Part shown: positions 42,428 to 50,156 of the stretch, piece after piece
Numbering within the stretch: the first letter of the stretch is position 1
Layout of the letters: the number at the start of each line of letters is the position of its first letter
DNA from: Jannaschia sp. GRR-S6-38
Lineage (GTDB): Bacteria > Pseudomonadota > Alphaproteobacteria > Rhodobacterales > Rhodobacteraceae
Reading direction: 5' to 3'
Length of the DNA stretch: 64,000 bases
Assembly: GCF_029853695.1 (NCBI RefSeq)
Contig: NZ_CP122537.1
Coordinates: 2,997,501 to 3,061,500 of the forward strand
Notes under the pieces: model-generated
Told to the model about the DNA's origin: nothing
Database searches by the model: none
The model's input: only the letters and a program-made list of their open reading frames with translations
Made by a program: the position numbers and the translations under genes

Positions 42428-44509
42428 ATGTTCTCGCTGTTTCTCGACCTGATCCAGACCGGATCGGTGATGCTGCTTCCCGTTCTGCTCATCACCGCGA
42501 TCCGCGGACAGTTCGAACGTCGCCGCGTCCTGCGCGACGCGCTCCTGGGGGCGGTCTTCGCGACGGTCGGCCTCGTCGTGATGGCGGGCGGGGTGGAGCT
42601 GGTGCCCGGAATACGCACCGATCCGCGCGCCGCCGTCGTCACGCTATCGGGGCTCTTCGGCGGCCCGATCAGCCTGATCATCACCTCCGCTGCGCTGGCG
42701 GGGTTCCGACTGGCGCAGGGCGGGATGGGGGCCGTTCCGGGGGCGATCTACATCTTCGGGACGGGGGCCGCGACGCTGGCGCTCTGGCTCTGGGTCCATC
42801 GCGGCGGCCGCAGGCGCATCACCAACCGGCATGTCAGGCTGGCGGCGGCGGTGGCGAGCGTGACGCCCGTGGTCGTCCTTCTCTTCGTGTCGAAGGCCTC
42901 ATGGTCGGTCTTCCTGATGTCGAATGCGCTGTCGATGCCGACGAATTTCCTGGTGGTGATGCTGGTCGGGGCGCTTCTGGTCCGTGACCGCGAACGCGAG
43001 ATCGCGATCCTGCACCGCAGCGAGAAACAGGCGCAGATCAACGCCATCGCGAAGAACGCGCCGGCGGTGTTCTTCCAGCTCGTGCAGGACGCGTCGGGCC
43101 TTCCGCGCTTCACCTATCTGTCGGCGGCGGCCGAACGAATCCTCGGCCGCCCGCCGGAGACGATGATGGGCGAGGGGCGGACGCTCTTCACCCTGTTCCC
43201 CGAGCTCGACCAGGCCGATCTGCGGGCCCGGCTGGCCGATCCCGACGCGGAGGCGAATTGGCCTCTGGACCTTGCCTATGCGCATCCCGACGGGCCGCGC
43301 TGGCTGCGCCTCGACGCCGGGGGGCGTCGCGATGTCCACGACGCGCTGGTCTGGGACGGCACCATCATCGACATCACCGCGCAGCGCGAAGCCGATCAGA
43401 TGAAGGACGATTTCGTCTCCGTCGTCAGCCACGAATTGCGCACGCCGCTGACCTCGATCCGCGGCGCGCTCGGACTGGCGCTCAACAGCAAGGACCCGCC
43501 TCTGCCCGGGCCCGTCGAGAACATGCTGCGCATCGCGAACCGCAACGCCGAACGGCTGGTCGATCTGGTGAACGAGATCCTCGATTCGCAGAAGATCCAG
43601 GCCGGGCAGATGGAGCTGGTCCTGGAAACCGGGCCGATCCGCCCGGTCGTCGAGGCCGCGATCACCGCGGTGTCGGAATTCGCGCCCGGCAAGCGGATCG
43701 CCGTCCATTTCGAGGACGAGGCCCCGCAGGCCGCGGCCCTGATCGACGACACCCGGCTGGCGCTGGTCTTCGAGAACCTGCTTTCCAACGCGCTGAAATT
43801 CGCGCCGCCCGACAGCCGCGTGACGGTCACGAGTCGGGTCGTCGGGTCCGAGATCCGCATCTCCGTCGCCGATGCCGGCCCGGGCATCCCGGCCGATTTC
43901 CACGAGCACGTGTTCGACCGGTTCCGGCAGGCGCAATCGGCGCATAATCGCAGCACCGGGGGGACCGGCCTGGGGTTGAGCATCGCGCGGAGCCTGGTCG
44001 AGGCCATGTCGGGCCGCATATGGTTCGACACGGTCGAGGGGGCGGGGACGACCTTCCACGTCGCGCTGCCCTGCGCCGCCGCCCCGCCGGCGGCCGATGA
44101 TGCGCCGCTCCGGACGCCCCGCGGCGCGACCGAGGGTTGGGTGCCGCATCTGCTCTATGTCGAGGATGACGACTCCCTGCAACAGATCATCCGCTCGCGG
44201 ATCGACAGCACCGTGCGGATCAGCGCCGCCCGCACGCTGGAGGAGGCCGAGGCCGTCTTCCGCCGCGAATGCGTGGACGTGCTGCTCCTGGATCTCGACC
44301 TGCCCGACGGGATGGCGACGAATTTCCTCAACCGGATCCCCGCCCGGATCCCGGTGATCGTCTTCTCGGCCTTCGAGGTGGATGCCGAGGCGACGACGCG
44401 GCGGGCGCGCGTGATGACGAAATCGCGCGTGCCGGAGGGCGAGGTCGTCGCGGCCGTGCTCGCCGCCATCGAATCCGTCCGCCCCGGCCGCGCCCGGGCG
44501 GTGGCCTGA
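42428..44509 (+). CDS. Hybrid sensor histidine kinase with 5TMR-LYT input domain
   Basis: Membrane sensor of 693 residues. The N-terminal 180 residues hold five to six helices of the 5TMR-LYT type (RRVLRDALLGAVFATVG, ELVPGIRTDPRAAVVTLSGLFGGPISLI, FRLAQGGMGAVPGA). A PAS-like domain follows (about 205-320), then the HisKA dimerisation domain with H335 (VVSHELRTPLTSIRG), HATPase with an N box (FENLLSNALKFAP) and G boxes (DAGPGIPADF, GGTGLGLSIA), and a C-terminal receiver with D622 (LLLDLDLPDG). The kinase could pass phosphate through its receiver to the Hpt at 37870. It lies 36 bp after the HlyD-like gene. Confidence 0.93.
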   Translation: MFSLFLDLIQTGSVMLLPVLLITAIRGQFERRRVLRDALLGAVFATVGLVVMAGGVELVPGIRTDPRAAVVTLSGLFGGPISLIITSAALAGFRLAQGGMGAVPGAIYIFGTGAATLALWLWVHRGGRRRITNRHVRLAAAVASVTPVVVLLFVSKASWSVFLMSNALSMPTNFLVVMLVGALLVRDREREIAILHRSEKQAQINAIAKNAPAVFFQLVQDASGLPRFTYLSAAAERILGRPPETMMGEGRTLFTLFPELDQADLRARLADPDAEANWPLDLAYAHPDGPRWLRLDAGGRRDVHDALVWDGTIIDITAQREADQMKDDFVSVVSHELRTPLTSIRGALGLALNSKDPPLPGPVENMLRIANRNAERLVDLVNEILDSQKIQAGQMELVLETGPIRPVVEAAITAVSEFAPGKRIAVHFEDEAPQAAALIDDTRLALVFENLLSNALKFAPPDSRVTVTSRVVGSEIRISVADAGPGIPADFHEHVFDRFRQAQSAHNRSTGGTGLGLSIARSLVEAMSGRIWFDTVEGAGTTFHVALPCAAAPPAADDAPLRTPRGATEGWVPHLLYVEDDDSLQQIIRSRIDSTVRISAARTLEEAEAVFRRECVDVLLLDLDLPDGMATNFLNRIPARIPVIVFSAFEVDAEATTRRARVMTKSRVPEGEVVAAVLAAIESVRPGRARAVA

Positions 44510-44531
44510 CCGGGAGAACAGGAGGCATGGC

Positions 44532-44894
44532 ATGAACATCCTGCATGTGGACGACGAGCCCGACATCCGCGAGATCGTGAAGCTGGCGCTCGAGATGGGC
44601 GGCGACACGATCGTGGACTCCGTGCCCTCCGGCGAGGCGGCGCTGGACCGGATCGCCGCCGCCGCGCCCGACCTCGTCCTTCTCGACGTGATGATGCCGG
44701 GCATGTCGGGCCCGGAGCTGAAGACGCGGATGAACGGCTGCGCGGCGATGCGGAGCATCCCCGTGATCTTCATGACCGCCGCCGCGCGCGCCGAGACCAA
44801 GGCCGAGCTGATGGCGCTCGACGCGCGGGGCGTGCTGGAGAAACCCTTCGACCCGATGGCGCTGTCGGCGGATGTCCATGCGATGATGGGCTGA
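44532..44894 (+). CDS. Single-domain response regulator
   Basis: CheY-like receiver of 120 residues with D7/D8 (HVDDEPD), phosphoacceptor D52 (LVLLDVMMPGMSG), T81 and K103 (LEKPFD). No output domain. It follows the hybrid kinase after 22 bp and is the last gene of the block, so it may be a phosphate sink or relay target for the kinase/Hpt pair. Confidence 0.93.
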   Translation: MNILHVDDEPDIREIVKLALEMGGDTIVDSVPSGEAALDRIAAAAPDLVLLDVMMPGMSGPELKTRMNGCAAMRSIPVIFMTAAARAETKAELMALDARGVLEKPFDPMALSADVHAMMG

Positions 44895-44908
44895 CGCGGC
44901 CCCGACCG

Positions 44909-44934
44909 TCCGGCGCGTCGCGCGCGTCGCCGGA
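44909..44934 (+). terminator. Weak hairpin after the response regulator
   Basis: TCCGGCG (44909-44915) and CGCCGGA (44928-44934) form a 7-bp stem with a 12-nt CG-rich loop, 15 bp after the stop. No T tract follows. It is only a possible transcript end. The rest of 44895-45079 shows nothing else I can name. Confidence 0.3.
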
Positions 44935-45079
44935 TGGTGGCGGGAAGGCCCGGACCGGGATGGGACGATCGCGACACCGAAGACATGCGTGTGCCTCCAT
45001 GTGTCGTGCAGACTCCTCGGTGCCCCCGACCGTTGAGATGGATCAAGGACGCGACGCGCCGACATGCCTTCATTCCCGC

Positions 45080-45772
45080 ATGGAGAACCTCGCAGATTTC
45101 GAGACGAGCACCGTCCGCGAGAGGGCCGCGTCCCTGACGCGCGGCGCGGTGACGGCGCGCGAAAAGCTGGAGCGCCTGTTCCCCTTCGTTCGCGACGACA
45201 TCGCCTTCGGCTTTCCGCCCGGCGGCGACCTCGTGGCGGCGTCGGAGACGCTGCGGCTGGGCTACGGGCAATGCAACACCAAGGCGACGCTGCTCCTTGC
45301 GCTCTGCAAGACTTGCGGGATCCCGGCGCGCATCCATTTCTCGCTGATCCGCAAGGACATCCAGAAAGGCTTCTTCACGGGGCTGGCCTACCGGCTCCTG
45401 CCCGAGGAGCTCTCGCATTCCTGGATCGAGGTCGAACTCGAGGGCCGCTGGCGACGGATCGACACGTTCATCAACGATCTTCCGCTCTTCCATGCGGCGA
45501 AGCGGGCGTTGCGGAGCCGCGGCTGGCAGACGGGCTACTCGCTGGCGCTGGGGGATGGCGAGGCGAGCGCCGATCTGAACCTCGATCACGAGGCGTTTCA
45601 GCAGATGGACGCCGTCACGCGCGACAATGGAACATGGGACGATCCCGCCGACTACTACGCAAGCCCACATTACCGGAACCGCCCCGGATTGCTGAGGCTC
45701 ATGGCCTATCGGCTGATGATCGGACGGATCAACAAGCGGGTCCGCGCCCTTCGTCTGACTGCTCCCGCCTAG
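45080..45772 (+). CDS. Transglutaminase-like domain protein
   Basis: Predicted cysteine protease/transglutaminase fold, 230 residues from the ATG at 45080; earlier in-frame ATGs at 45038 and 44960 are possible. The triad is visible: C65 in GYGQCNTKATLLLALC, H113 in LSHSWIEVEL and D128 in WRRIDTF. There is no signal peptide, so it probably acts in the cytoplasm on an unknown peptide or protein. It stands alone between the kinase block and tRNA-Ser. Confidence 0.85.
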   Translation: MENLADFETSTVRERAASLTRGAVTAREKLERLFPFVRDDIAFGFPPGGDLVAASETLRLGYGQCNTKATLLLALCKTCGIPARIHFSLIRKDIQKGFFTGLAYRLLPEELSHSWIEVELEGRWRRIDTFINDLPLFHAAKRALRSRGWQTGYSLALGDGEASADLNLDHEAFQQMDAVTRDNGTWDDPADYYASPHYRNRPGLLRLMAYRLMIGRINKRVRALRLTAPA

Positions 45773-45856
45773 AGCCGCGGGCCCGGAGCGAAGGTCGGTC
45801 ATCCGACCGCGCCCGGCGTATCGCAGGCATTCGGAGTCGGTCCCAGTCGCGTTCGA

Positions 45857-45946
45857 TGGCGGGGGCGGTGGGATTCGAACCCACGAGACGGTTTCCCGCC
45901 TGCCGGTTTTCAAGACCGGTGCCTTCGACCGCTCGGCCACACCCCC
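45857..45946 (-). tRNA. tRNA-Ser (anticodon UGA)
   Basis: Ninety bases including an encoded CCA (45857-45859). The acceptor stem GGGGGTG pairs with CGCCCCC (one G-T). The D-arm region begins GGCCGAGCGGTCGAAGGC, the anticodon stem CCGGT/ACCGG encloses loop CTTGAAA with anticodon TGA, a long variable arm typical of serine tRNAs is present, and the T-arm is GTGGGTTCGAATCCCAC. It lies between convergently placed protein genes. No integrase or repeated 3' end marks it as an integration site. Confidence 0.97.
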
Positions 45947-46048
45947 GGGCGCGCTCGGACTACACGGGGGCAGCGCGGTTGGGAAGCGTCATGGAACGGT
46001 TACACGCGCGGCCTAGCTGGCGTGATGCGGGACACGAGGGGGCGCGGG

Positions 46049-47038
46049 ATGAAGGTATTCCTCAACGGGCTGGGGCGGATCGGCAAGCTGGTGCTGCGCG
46101 AGCTGCTGGACCATCCGAATAGCGTCGAGATCGTGGGCCTGAACGACGTGGCGGGCGACGCCGCGCAGCATGCGCTGCTGCTGGAAGTCGACTCGGTCCA
46201 CGGCCGCTGGCCGCGGGACGTGCGGGCTGAAGGCGACACGCTGGCCATCGGTGACACCAGGCTGCCGCTGACGGCCCACGCCCGGCTCGAGGATCTGCCG
46301 CTCGACCGGGTCGACCTGGTGATCGACTGCACCGGACGCTTCAAGACGGCCGCGGCGCTGGCCCCGCTGGCGGAGCGCGTGGCCCATGTCGTCGTCTCGG
46401 CGCCTGTGCCCGTCGCGGACGGGTTGAACCTGGTCTACGGGGTCAACCAGGACGCCTTCGACGGCAGCCAGCGGATCGTCACCGCCGCCTCCTGCACGAC
46501 GAATTGCCTGGCGCCGGTCATCTCGGTGCTGATGTCGGAATTCGGCATGCGGCATGGCAGCTTCACGACGATCCACGACGTGACCAACACGCAGACCATC
46601 GTCGACCGCCCGCACAAGGACCCACGGCGCGCGCGCTCGGCCCTGCAGAACCTGATCCCGACCACGACGGGCTCGGCCCGGGCGATCATGGCGATCTTTC
46701 CGGAGCTCGAGGGCCGGCTGACCGGCCACGCCGTGCGCGTGCCGCTGCTCAACGCGTCGCTGACCGATTGCGCCTTCGAGATGGCGCGGCCGGTCACCGC
46801 GGACGCGGTCCACGCCGCCTTCCGCGCCGCTGAGGCCGGGCCGATGGCGGGCATCCTGGGAATCGAGGACCGCCCGCTCGTCTCGACCGATTACCGCGGC
46901 GACCGGCGCTCGGCCGTCATCGACGCGCTGTCGACGCGCGTGGTGCAGGGCACGCATCTGAAGCTCTGCGCCTGGTACGACAACGAATTCGGCTACGCCG
47001 TGCGGCTGGCCGATATCGTGCGCATGATCGCGGCGTGA
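46049..47038 (+). CDS. ArsJ-associated glyceraldehyde-3-phosphate dehydrogenase
   Basis: NAD-dependent dehydrogenase of 329 residues that in this context makes 1-arseno-3-phosphoglycerate from arsenate and glyceraldehyde-3-phosphate. The ATG at 46049 follows GAGGGGG. The Rossmann start is KVFLNGLGRIGKLVLR, the catalytic cysteine is C149 in AASCTTNCLAP, and WYDNEFGYAVRLADIV closes the protein. It is GTGA-coupled to arsJ, whose product exports the unstable arseno-compound. That pairing, not the enzyme sequence alone, identifies the role. It is probably not the housekeeping GAPDH. Confidence 0.88.
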   Translation: MKVFLNGLGRIGKLVLRELLDHPNSVEIVGLNDVAGDAAQHALLLEVDSVHGRWPRDVRAEGDTLAIGDTRLPLTAHARLEDLPLDRVDLVIDCTGRFKTAAALAPLAERVAHVVVSAPVPVADGLNLVYGVNQDAFDGSQRIVTAASCTTNCLAPVISVLMSEFGMRHGSFTTIHDVTNTQTIVDRPHKDPRRARSALQNLIPTTTGSARAIMAIFPELEGRLTGHAVRVPLLNASLTDCAFEMARPVTADAVHAAFRAAEAGPMAGILGIEDRPLVSTDYRGDRRSAVIDALSTRVVQGTHLKLCAWYDNEFGYAVRLADIVRMIAA

Positions 47039-48249
47039 CGTCGTTGCGCGGATACGCGGCGGTCACCGCGGCCTACTGGGCCTTCATGCTGACCGACGGC
47101 GCGCTGCGGATGCTGGTGCTGCTGCATTTCCACGAGCTGGGCTTCACGCCGCTGCAGTTGGCCTGGCTTTTTCTGCTCTACGAGGTCGCGGGGATCGCGA
47201 CGAACCTCGTGGCGGGCTGGCTGGGCACGCGGTTCGGGCTGGCGCTGACGCTGAAGGCGGGGCTTGCGCTCCAGGTCGCGGCGCTGGTCGCGCTGACGCG
47301 GCTCGACCCGGGCTGGAGCGTCAGGGCCTCGGTCCTGTTCGTGATGGCGGTGCAGGGCGCGTCGGGCGTGGCCAAGGACCTGTCCAAGACGGCCGCGAAA
47401 TCCGCCGTCAAGCTGCTCGCGCCCGAGGGCCGGGGCCTGTTCCGCTGGGTGGCCGTGCTGACCGGTTCGAAAAACGCGGTGAAGGGCGCGGGCTTTTTCC
47501 TCGGGGCGGGGCTTCTGGCGACGGTGGGCTTCGGCCCCGCGCTCTGGATCATGGCCGCCGGGCTGGCCGCGATCCTGCTCGCGGTGGTGCTGGCCCTGCC
47601 GGAGGGGCTGTCGGCGAAGGTGAAGGGCGCGAAATTCGCGCAGATCTTCGCGCGGGACGGGCGGGTCAACCGGCTCAGCCTCGCGCGGCTATTCCTGTTT
47701 GCGGCGCGCGACGTCTGGTTCGTCGTGGCGCTGCCGATCTGGCTGCACGACCTGCTGTCGCGGACGATGGGGGCGGGGGACGCGTTCTTCTTAGTGGGCG
47801 GGTTCATGGCGCTCTGGATCATCGGCTACGGCGCGGTGCAGGCGCTGACCCCGCGGCTCATCCGGGATGGCAGCGCGGGCGCGGCGACGGGCTGGGTGCT
47901 GGCGCTGGCCGCGGTGCCCGCGGCGCTCGCCGCACTGGTGCTGAGCCTGCCGGAGGCCGCCTGGCCCGTCCTGGCCGGGCTGATGGTCTTCGGCGCGGCC
48001 TTCGCCGTGAACTCAGCGCTGCACAGCTTCCTCATTCTCGACTACGCCGGGGCCGGGCGGGTGACGATGGATGTGGGCTTCTACTACATGGCCAATGCCG
48101 GCGGGCGCCTGCTGGGCACGGTCCTTTCGGGGCTGACCTACATGGCGGGGGGCCTGCCGCTGGCGCTGGCGGTTTCGGCGGCGCTGCTGCTGGTCTCGGG
48201 CGGGGTCGTCGGCACGCTTCGCGGCATACGCGCGCCGGACGCGGCCTAG
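47035..48249 (+). CDS. arsJ: Organoarsenical efflux MFS transporter ArsJ
   Basis: Major-facilitator exporter of 404 residues with about 12 helices, starting at a GTG that overlaps the GAPDH stop. The N-terminus YAAVTAAYWAFMLTDGALRMLVLLHFHELGFTPLQLAWLFLLYE is characteristic of ArsJ, as are SGVAKDLSKTAAKSAVKLLAPEG and ARLFLFAARDVWFVVALPIWLHD. It expels 1-arseno-3-phosphoglycerate, giving arsenate resistance without arsenate reduction. No arsR, arsC or arsB lies beside it, so regulation is not visible here. Confidence 0.93.
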   Translation: MTSLRGYAAVTAAYWAFMLTDGALRMLVLLHFHELGFTPLQLAWLFLLYEVAGIATNLVAGWLGTRFGLALTLKAGLALQVAALVALTRLDPGWSVRASVLFVMAVQGASGVAKDLSKTAAKSAVKLLAPEGRGLFRWVAVLTGSKNAVKGAGFFLGAGLLATVGFGPALWIMAAGLAAILLAVVLALPEGLSAKVKGAKFAQIFARDGRVNRLSLARLFLFAARDVWFVVALPIWLHDLLSRTMGAGDAFFLVGGFMALWIIGYGAVQALTPRLIRDGSAGAATGWVLALAAVPAALAALVLSLPEAAWPVLAGLMVFGAAFAVNSALHSFLILDYAGAGRVTMDVGFYYMANAGGRLLGTVLSGLTYMAGGLPLALAVSAALLLVSGGVVGTLRGIRAPDAA

Positions 48250-48334
48250 ACCCGGGGCCGGGCTCACACCGTTGTGCCTTGCCCCCCGCGCCCTTCGCGG
48301 CAGGCAGGGCCCCAGACCCAGCCGAAGGCTCCCG

Positions 48335-48940
48335 ATGCTCGACCCCGCCGCCCGCCGCCTGATCGATCCGCCGCTCAACCGGCTGGGCCACGCGCTCGCC
48401 GCGCGGGGGGCATCGGCCAATGCCGTGACGTTGCTGGGCCTCGCGCTGGGCCTGCTCTCGGCGCTGGTGATCGCGCTGGGCGCGCCGGGCTGGGCGCTGA
48501 TCCCGCTGCTCGCCTCGCGCCTGATGGACGGGCTCGACGGGGCGGTGGCGCGCGCCACCCGCAAGACCGATTTCGGCGGATACCTGGATATCTGGGCGGA
48601 TTTCATCTTCTACGGCGCCGTCCCCTTCGCCTTCGCGCTGGCCGATCCCGCCAATGCGCTGCCCGCGGCCTTCCTGCTGCTGACCTTCTACGTCAACGGC
48701 ACCAGCTTCCTGGGCTTCGCCGTGATGGCGGGCAAGCGCGGGCTGGACACGACCGCGCGCGGGGCCAAGTCGCTCTATTACAGCGCGGGCCTGCTGGAGG
48801 GCACCGAGACCATCATCTTCTTCTGCCTGCTTTGCCTTCTGCCGCAGTATTTCGCGCCGCTCGCCTGGGGCTTCGGCGCGCTCTGCCTGTGGACGGCGAC
48901 CGCCCGCATCCTGAACGCCCGCTTCATCCTGACCGACTGA
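48335..48940 (+). CDS. CDP-alcohol phosphatidyltransferase family protein (YnjF-like)
   Basis: Integral membrane enzyme of 201 residues that would transfer a phosphatidyl group from a CDP-alcohol. The signature Dx2DGx2AR...Gx3Dx3D is complete: MDGLDGAVARATRKTDFGGYLDIWAD, with D65, D68, R73, D85 and D89. About six helices. It directly precedes a binding protein, permease and ATPase related to YnjB, YnjC and YnjD, as ynjF accompanies those genes in E. coli. The lipid product is unknown. Confidence 0.88.
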   Translation: MLDPAARRLIDPPLNRLGHALAARGASANAVTLLGLALGLLSALVIALGAPGWALIPLLASRLMDGLDGAVARATRKTDFGGYLDIWADFIFYGAVPFAFALADPANALPAAFLLLTFYVNGTSFLGFAVMAGKRGLDTTARGAKSLYYSAGLLEGTETIIFFCLLCLLPQYFAPLAWGFGALCLWTATARILNARFILTD

Positions 48941-48946
48941 GAGACC

Positions 48947-50146
48947 ATGACCCGACAGCTTCTGACCGCCGCCCTGACCGCCGCGCTGGCCCTTCCCGCG
49001 GCCGCGCAGACCGATCCCTCCGACTGGGACGCCGTCACCGCCGCCGCCGACGGCCAGACCGTCTACTGGCACGCCTGGGGCGGGTCGACGACGACCAACG
49101 ACTTCATCGCCTGGGTGGGCGAACAGGCGGCGGCCCAGGGCGTCACGCTCGAGCATGTGAAGCTGTCGGACACCGCCGACGCGGTGGGCGCGGTGCTGGC
49201 CGAGAAACAGGCCGGCAACGACGATGACGGCTCGGTCGATCTCATCTGGATCAACGGCGCCAATTTCGCCGCGATGAAGGAGGCCGAGCTGCTCTTCGGG
49301 CCCTGGGCCGAGGATCTGCCGAACTGGTCGCTGGTCGATGTCGAGGGCAAGACCGTCACCACCGATTTCACCGTGCCGACCGAGGGTTACGAGAGCCCCT
49401 GGGCCATGGCGCAGGTCGTCTTCATCTACGACAGCGCGCGGCTGCCCGACCCGCCCGACAGCGCGCAGGAGATCCTGAACTTCGCGACCCAGAACCCGGG
49501 CCGCTTTACCTTCCCGCAGCCGCCCGATTTCCTCGGCACGACCTTCCTCAAGCAGATGCTGATCGACCTCCTGGCCGACCCCAGCGTGCTGCAGGAGCCG
49601 GTGGGCGCGGATTACGAGATCGTCACCGCGCCCTTCTGGGCCTTCATGGACGCGCTGACGCCGACGCTCTGGCGTCAGGGGCGGGCCTATCCGCAGACCG
49701 GGCCGCGGCAACTGCAATTGATGAACGACGGCGAGATCGACCTCGCGATCAGCTTCTCGCCGGGCGAAGCCTCGACCGCGATCGCCAATTACGAATTGCC
49801 CGAGACGGCGCGCACCACGGTCCTGACGAAGGGCACGCTGGGCAATGCGAGCTTCCTGGCCATTCCCTACAACTCGGCCGCCAAGGAGGGCGCGATGGTG
49901 GTGGCCAACATCATCCTGTCGCCCGCGGCGCAGCTTCGCGCGCAGGATCCCGACGTGCTGGGTTACGGCACCGTCCTGGCCATGGACAAGCTGTCGGAGG
50001 AGGGCCGCGCGGCCTTCGCGGCGCTCGATCTCGGCCCCGCGACGCTGAGCCCGGCCGAGCTGGGCCAGGCCCAGCCCGAGCCGCATCCGAGCTGGGCCGA
50101 GCGCCTCGCCGCCGACTGGGTGGCGCGCTACGGGGTCGCGCAGTAG
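48947..50146 (+). CDS. ABC transporter substrate-binding protein (YnjB family)
   Basis: Periplasmic binding protein of 399 residues with a signal peptide (about 1-20, ALPAAAQ). Blocks such as VYWHAWGGSTTTNDFIAWVGEQ, VDLIWINGANFAAMKEAELLFGPWAEDLPN, PWAMAQVVFIYDSARLPDPP and PQPPDFLGTTFLKQMLIDL match the YnjB family. It starts six bases after the YnjF-like stop and precedes its permease by ten bases. The ligand is unknown; thiamine-like compounds have been guessed for relatives without proof. Confidence 0.9.
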   Translation: MTRQLLTAALTAALALPAAAQTDPSDWDAVTAAADGQTVYWHAWGGSTTTNDFIAWVGEQAAAQGVTLEHVKLSDTADAVGAVLAEKQAGNDDDGSVDLIWINGANFAAMKEAELLFGPWAEDLPNWSLVDVEGKTVTTDFTVPTEGYESPWAMAQVVFIYDSARLPDPPDSAQEILNFATQNPGRFTFPQPPDFLGTTFLKQMLIDLLADPSVLQEPVGADYEIVTAPFWAFMDALTPTLWRQGRAYPQTGPRQLQLMNDGEIDLAISFSPGEASTAIANYELPETARTTVLTKGTLGNASFLAIPYNSAAKEGAMVVANIILSPAAQLRAQDPDVLGYGTVLAMDKLSEEGRAAFAALDLGPATLSPAELGQAQPEPHPSWAERLAADWVARYGVAQ

Positions 50147-50156
50147 CGCCGCCGCC

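Noticed and set aside
42899..45940. About 1000-codon open frame on the minus strand
   Set aside because: It lies antisense to the hybrid kinase, response regulator and transglutaminase-like genes, all with clear domains. GC-rich codons leave the opposite strand open by chance. Its translation is low-complexity and Arg/Gly/Asp-rich with no domain.
45857..45946. tRNA-Ser as an integration site for the polysaccharide block
   Set aside because: No integrase, no duplicated tRNA 3' end and no visible shift in base composition on either side.
48250..48334. Riboswitch (TPP or other) before the ynjF-like gene
   Set aside because: The leader is 85 bp and GC-rich, and lacks the conserved THI-box core; no other riboswitch consensus was recognised.
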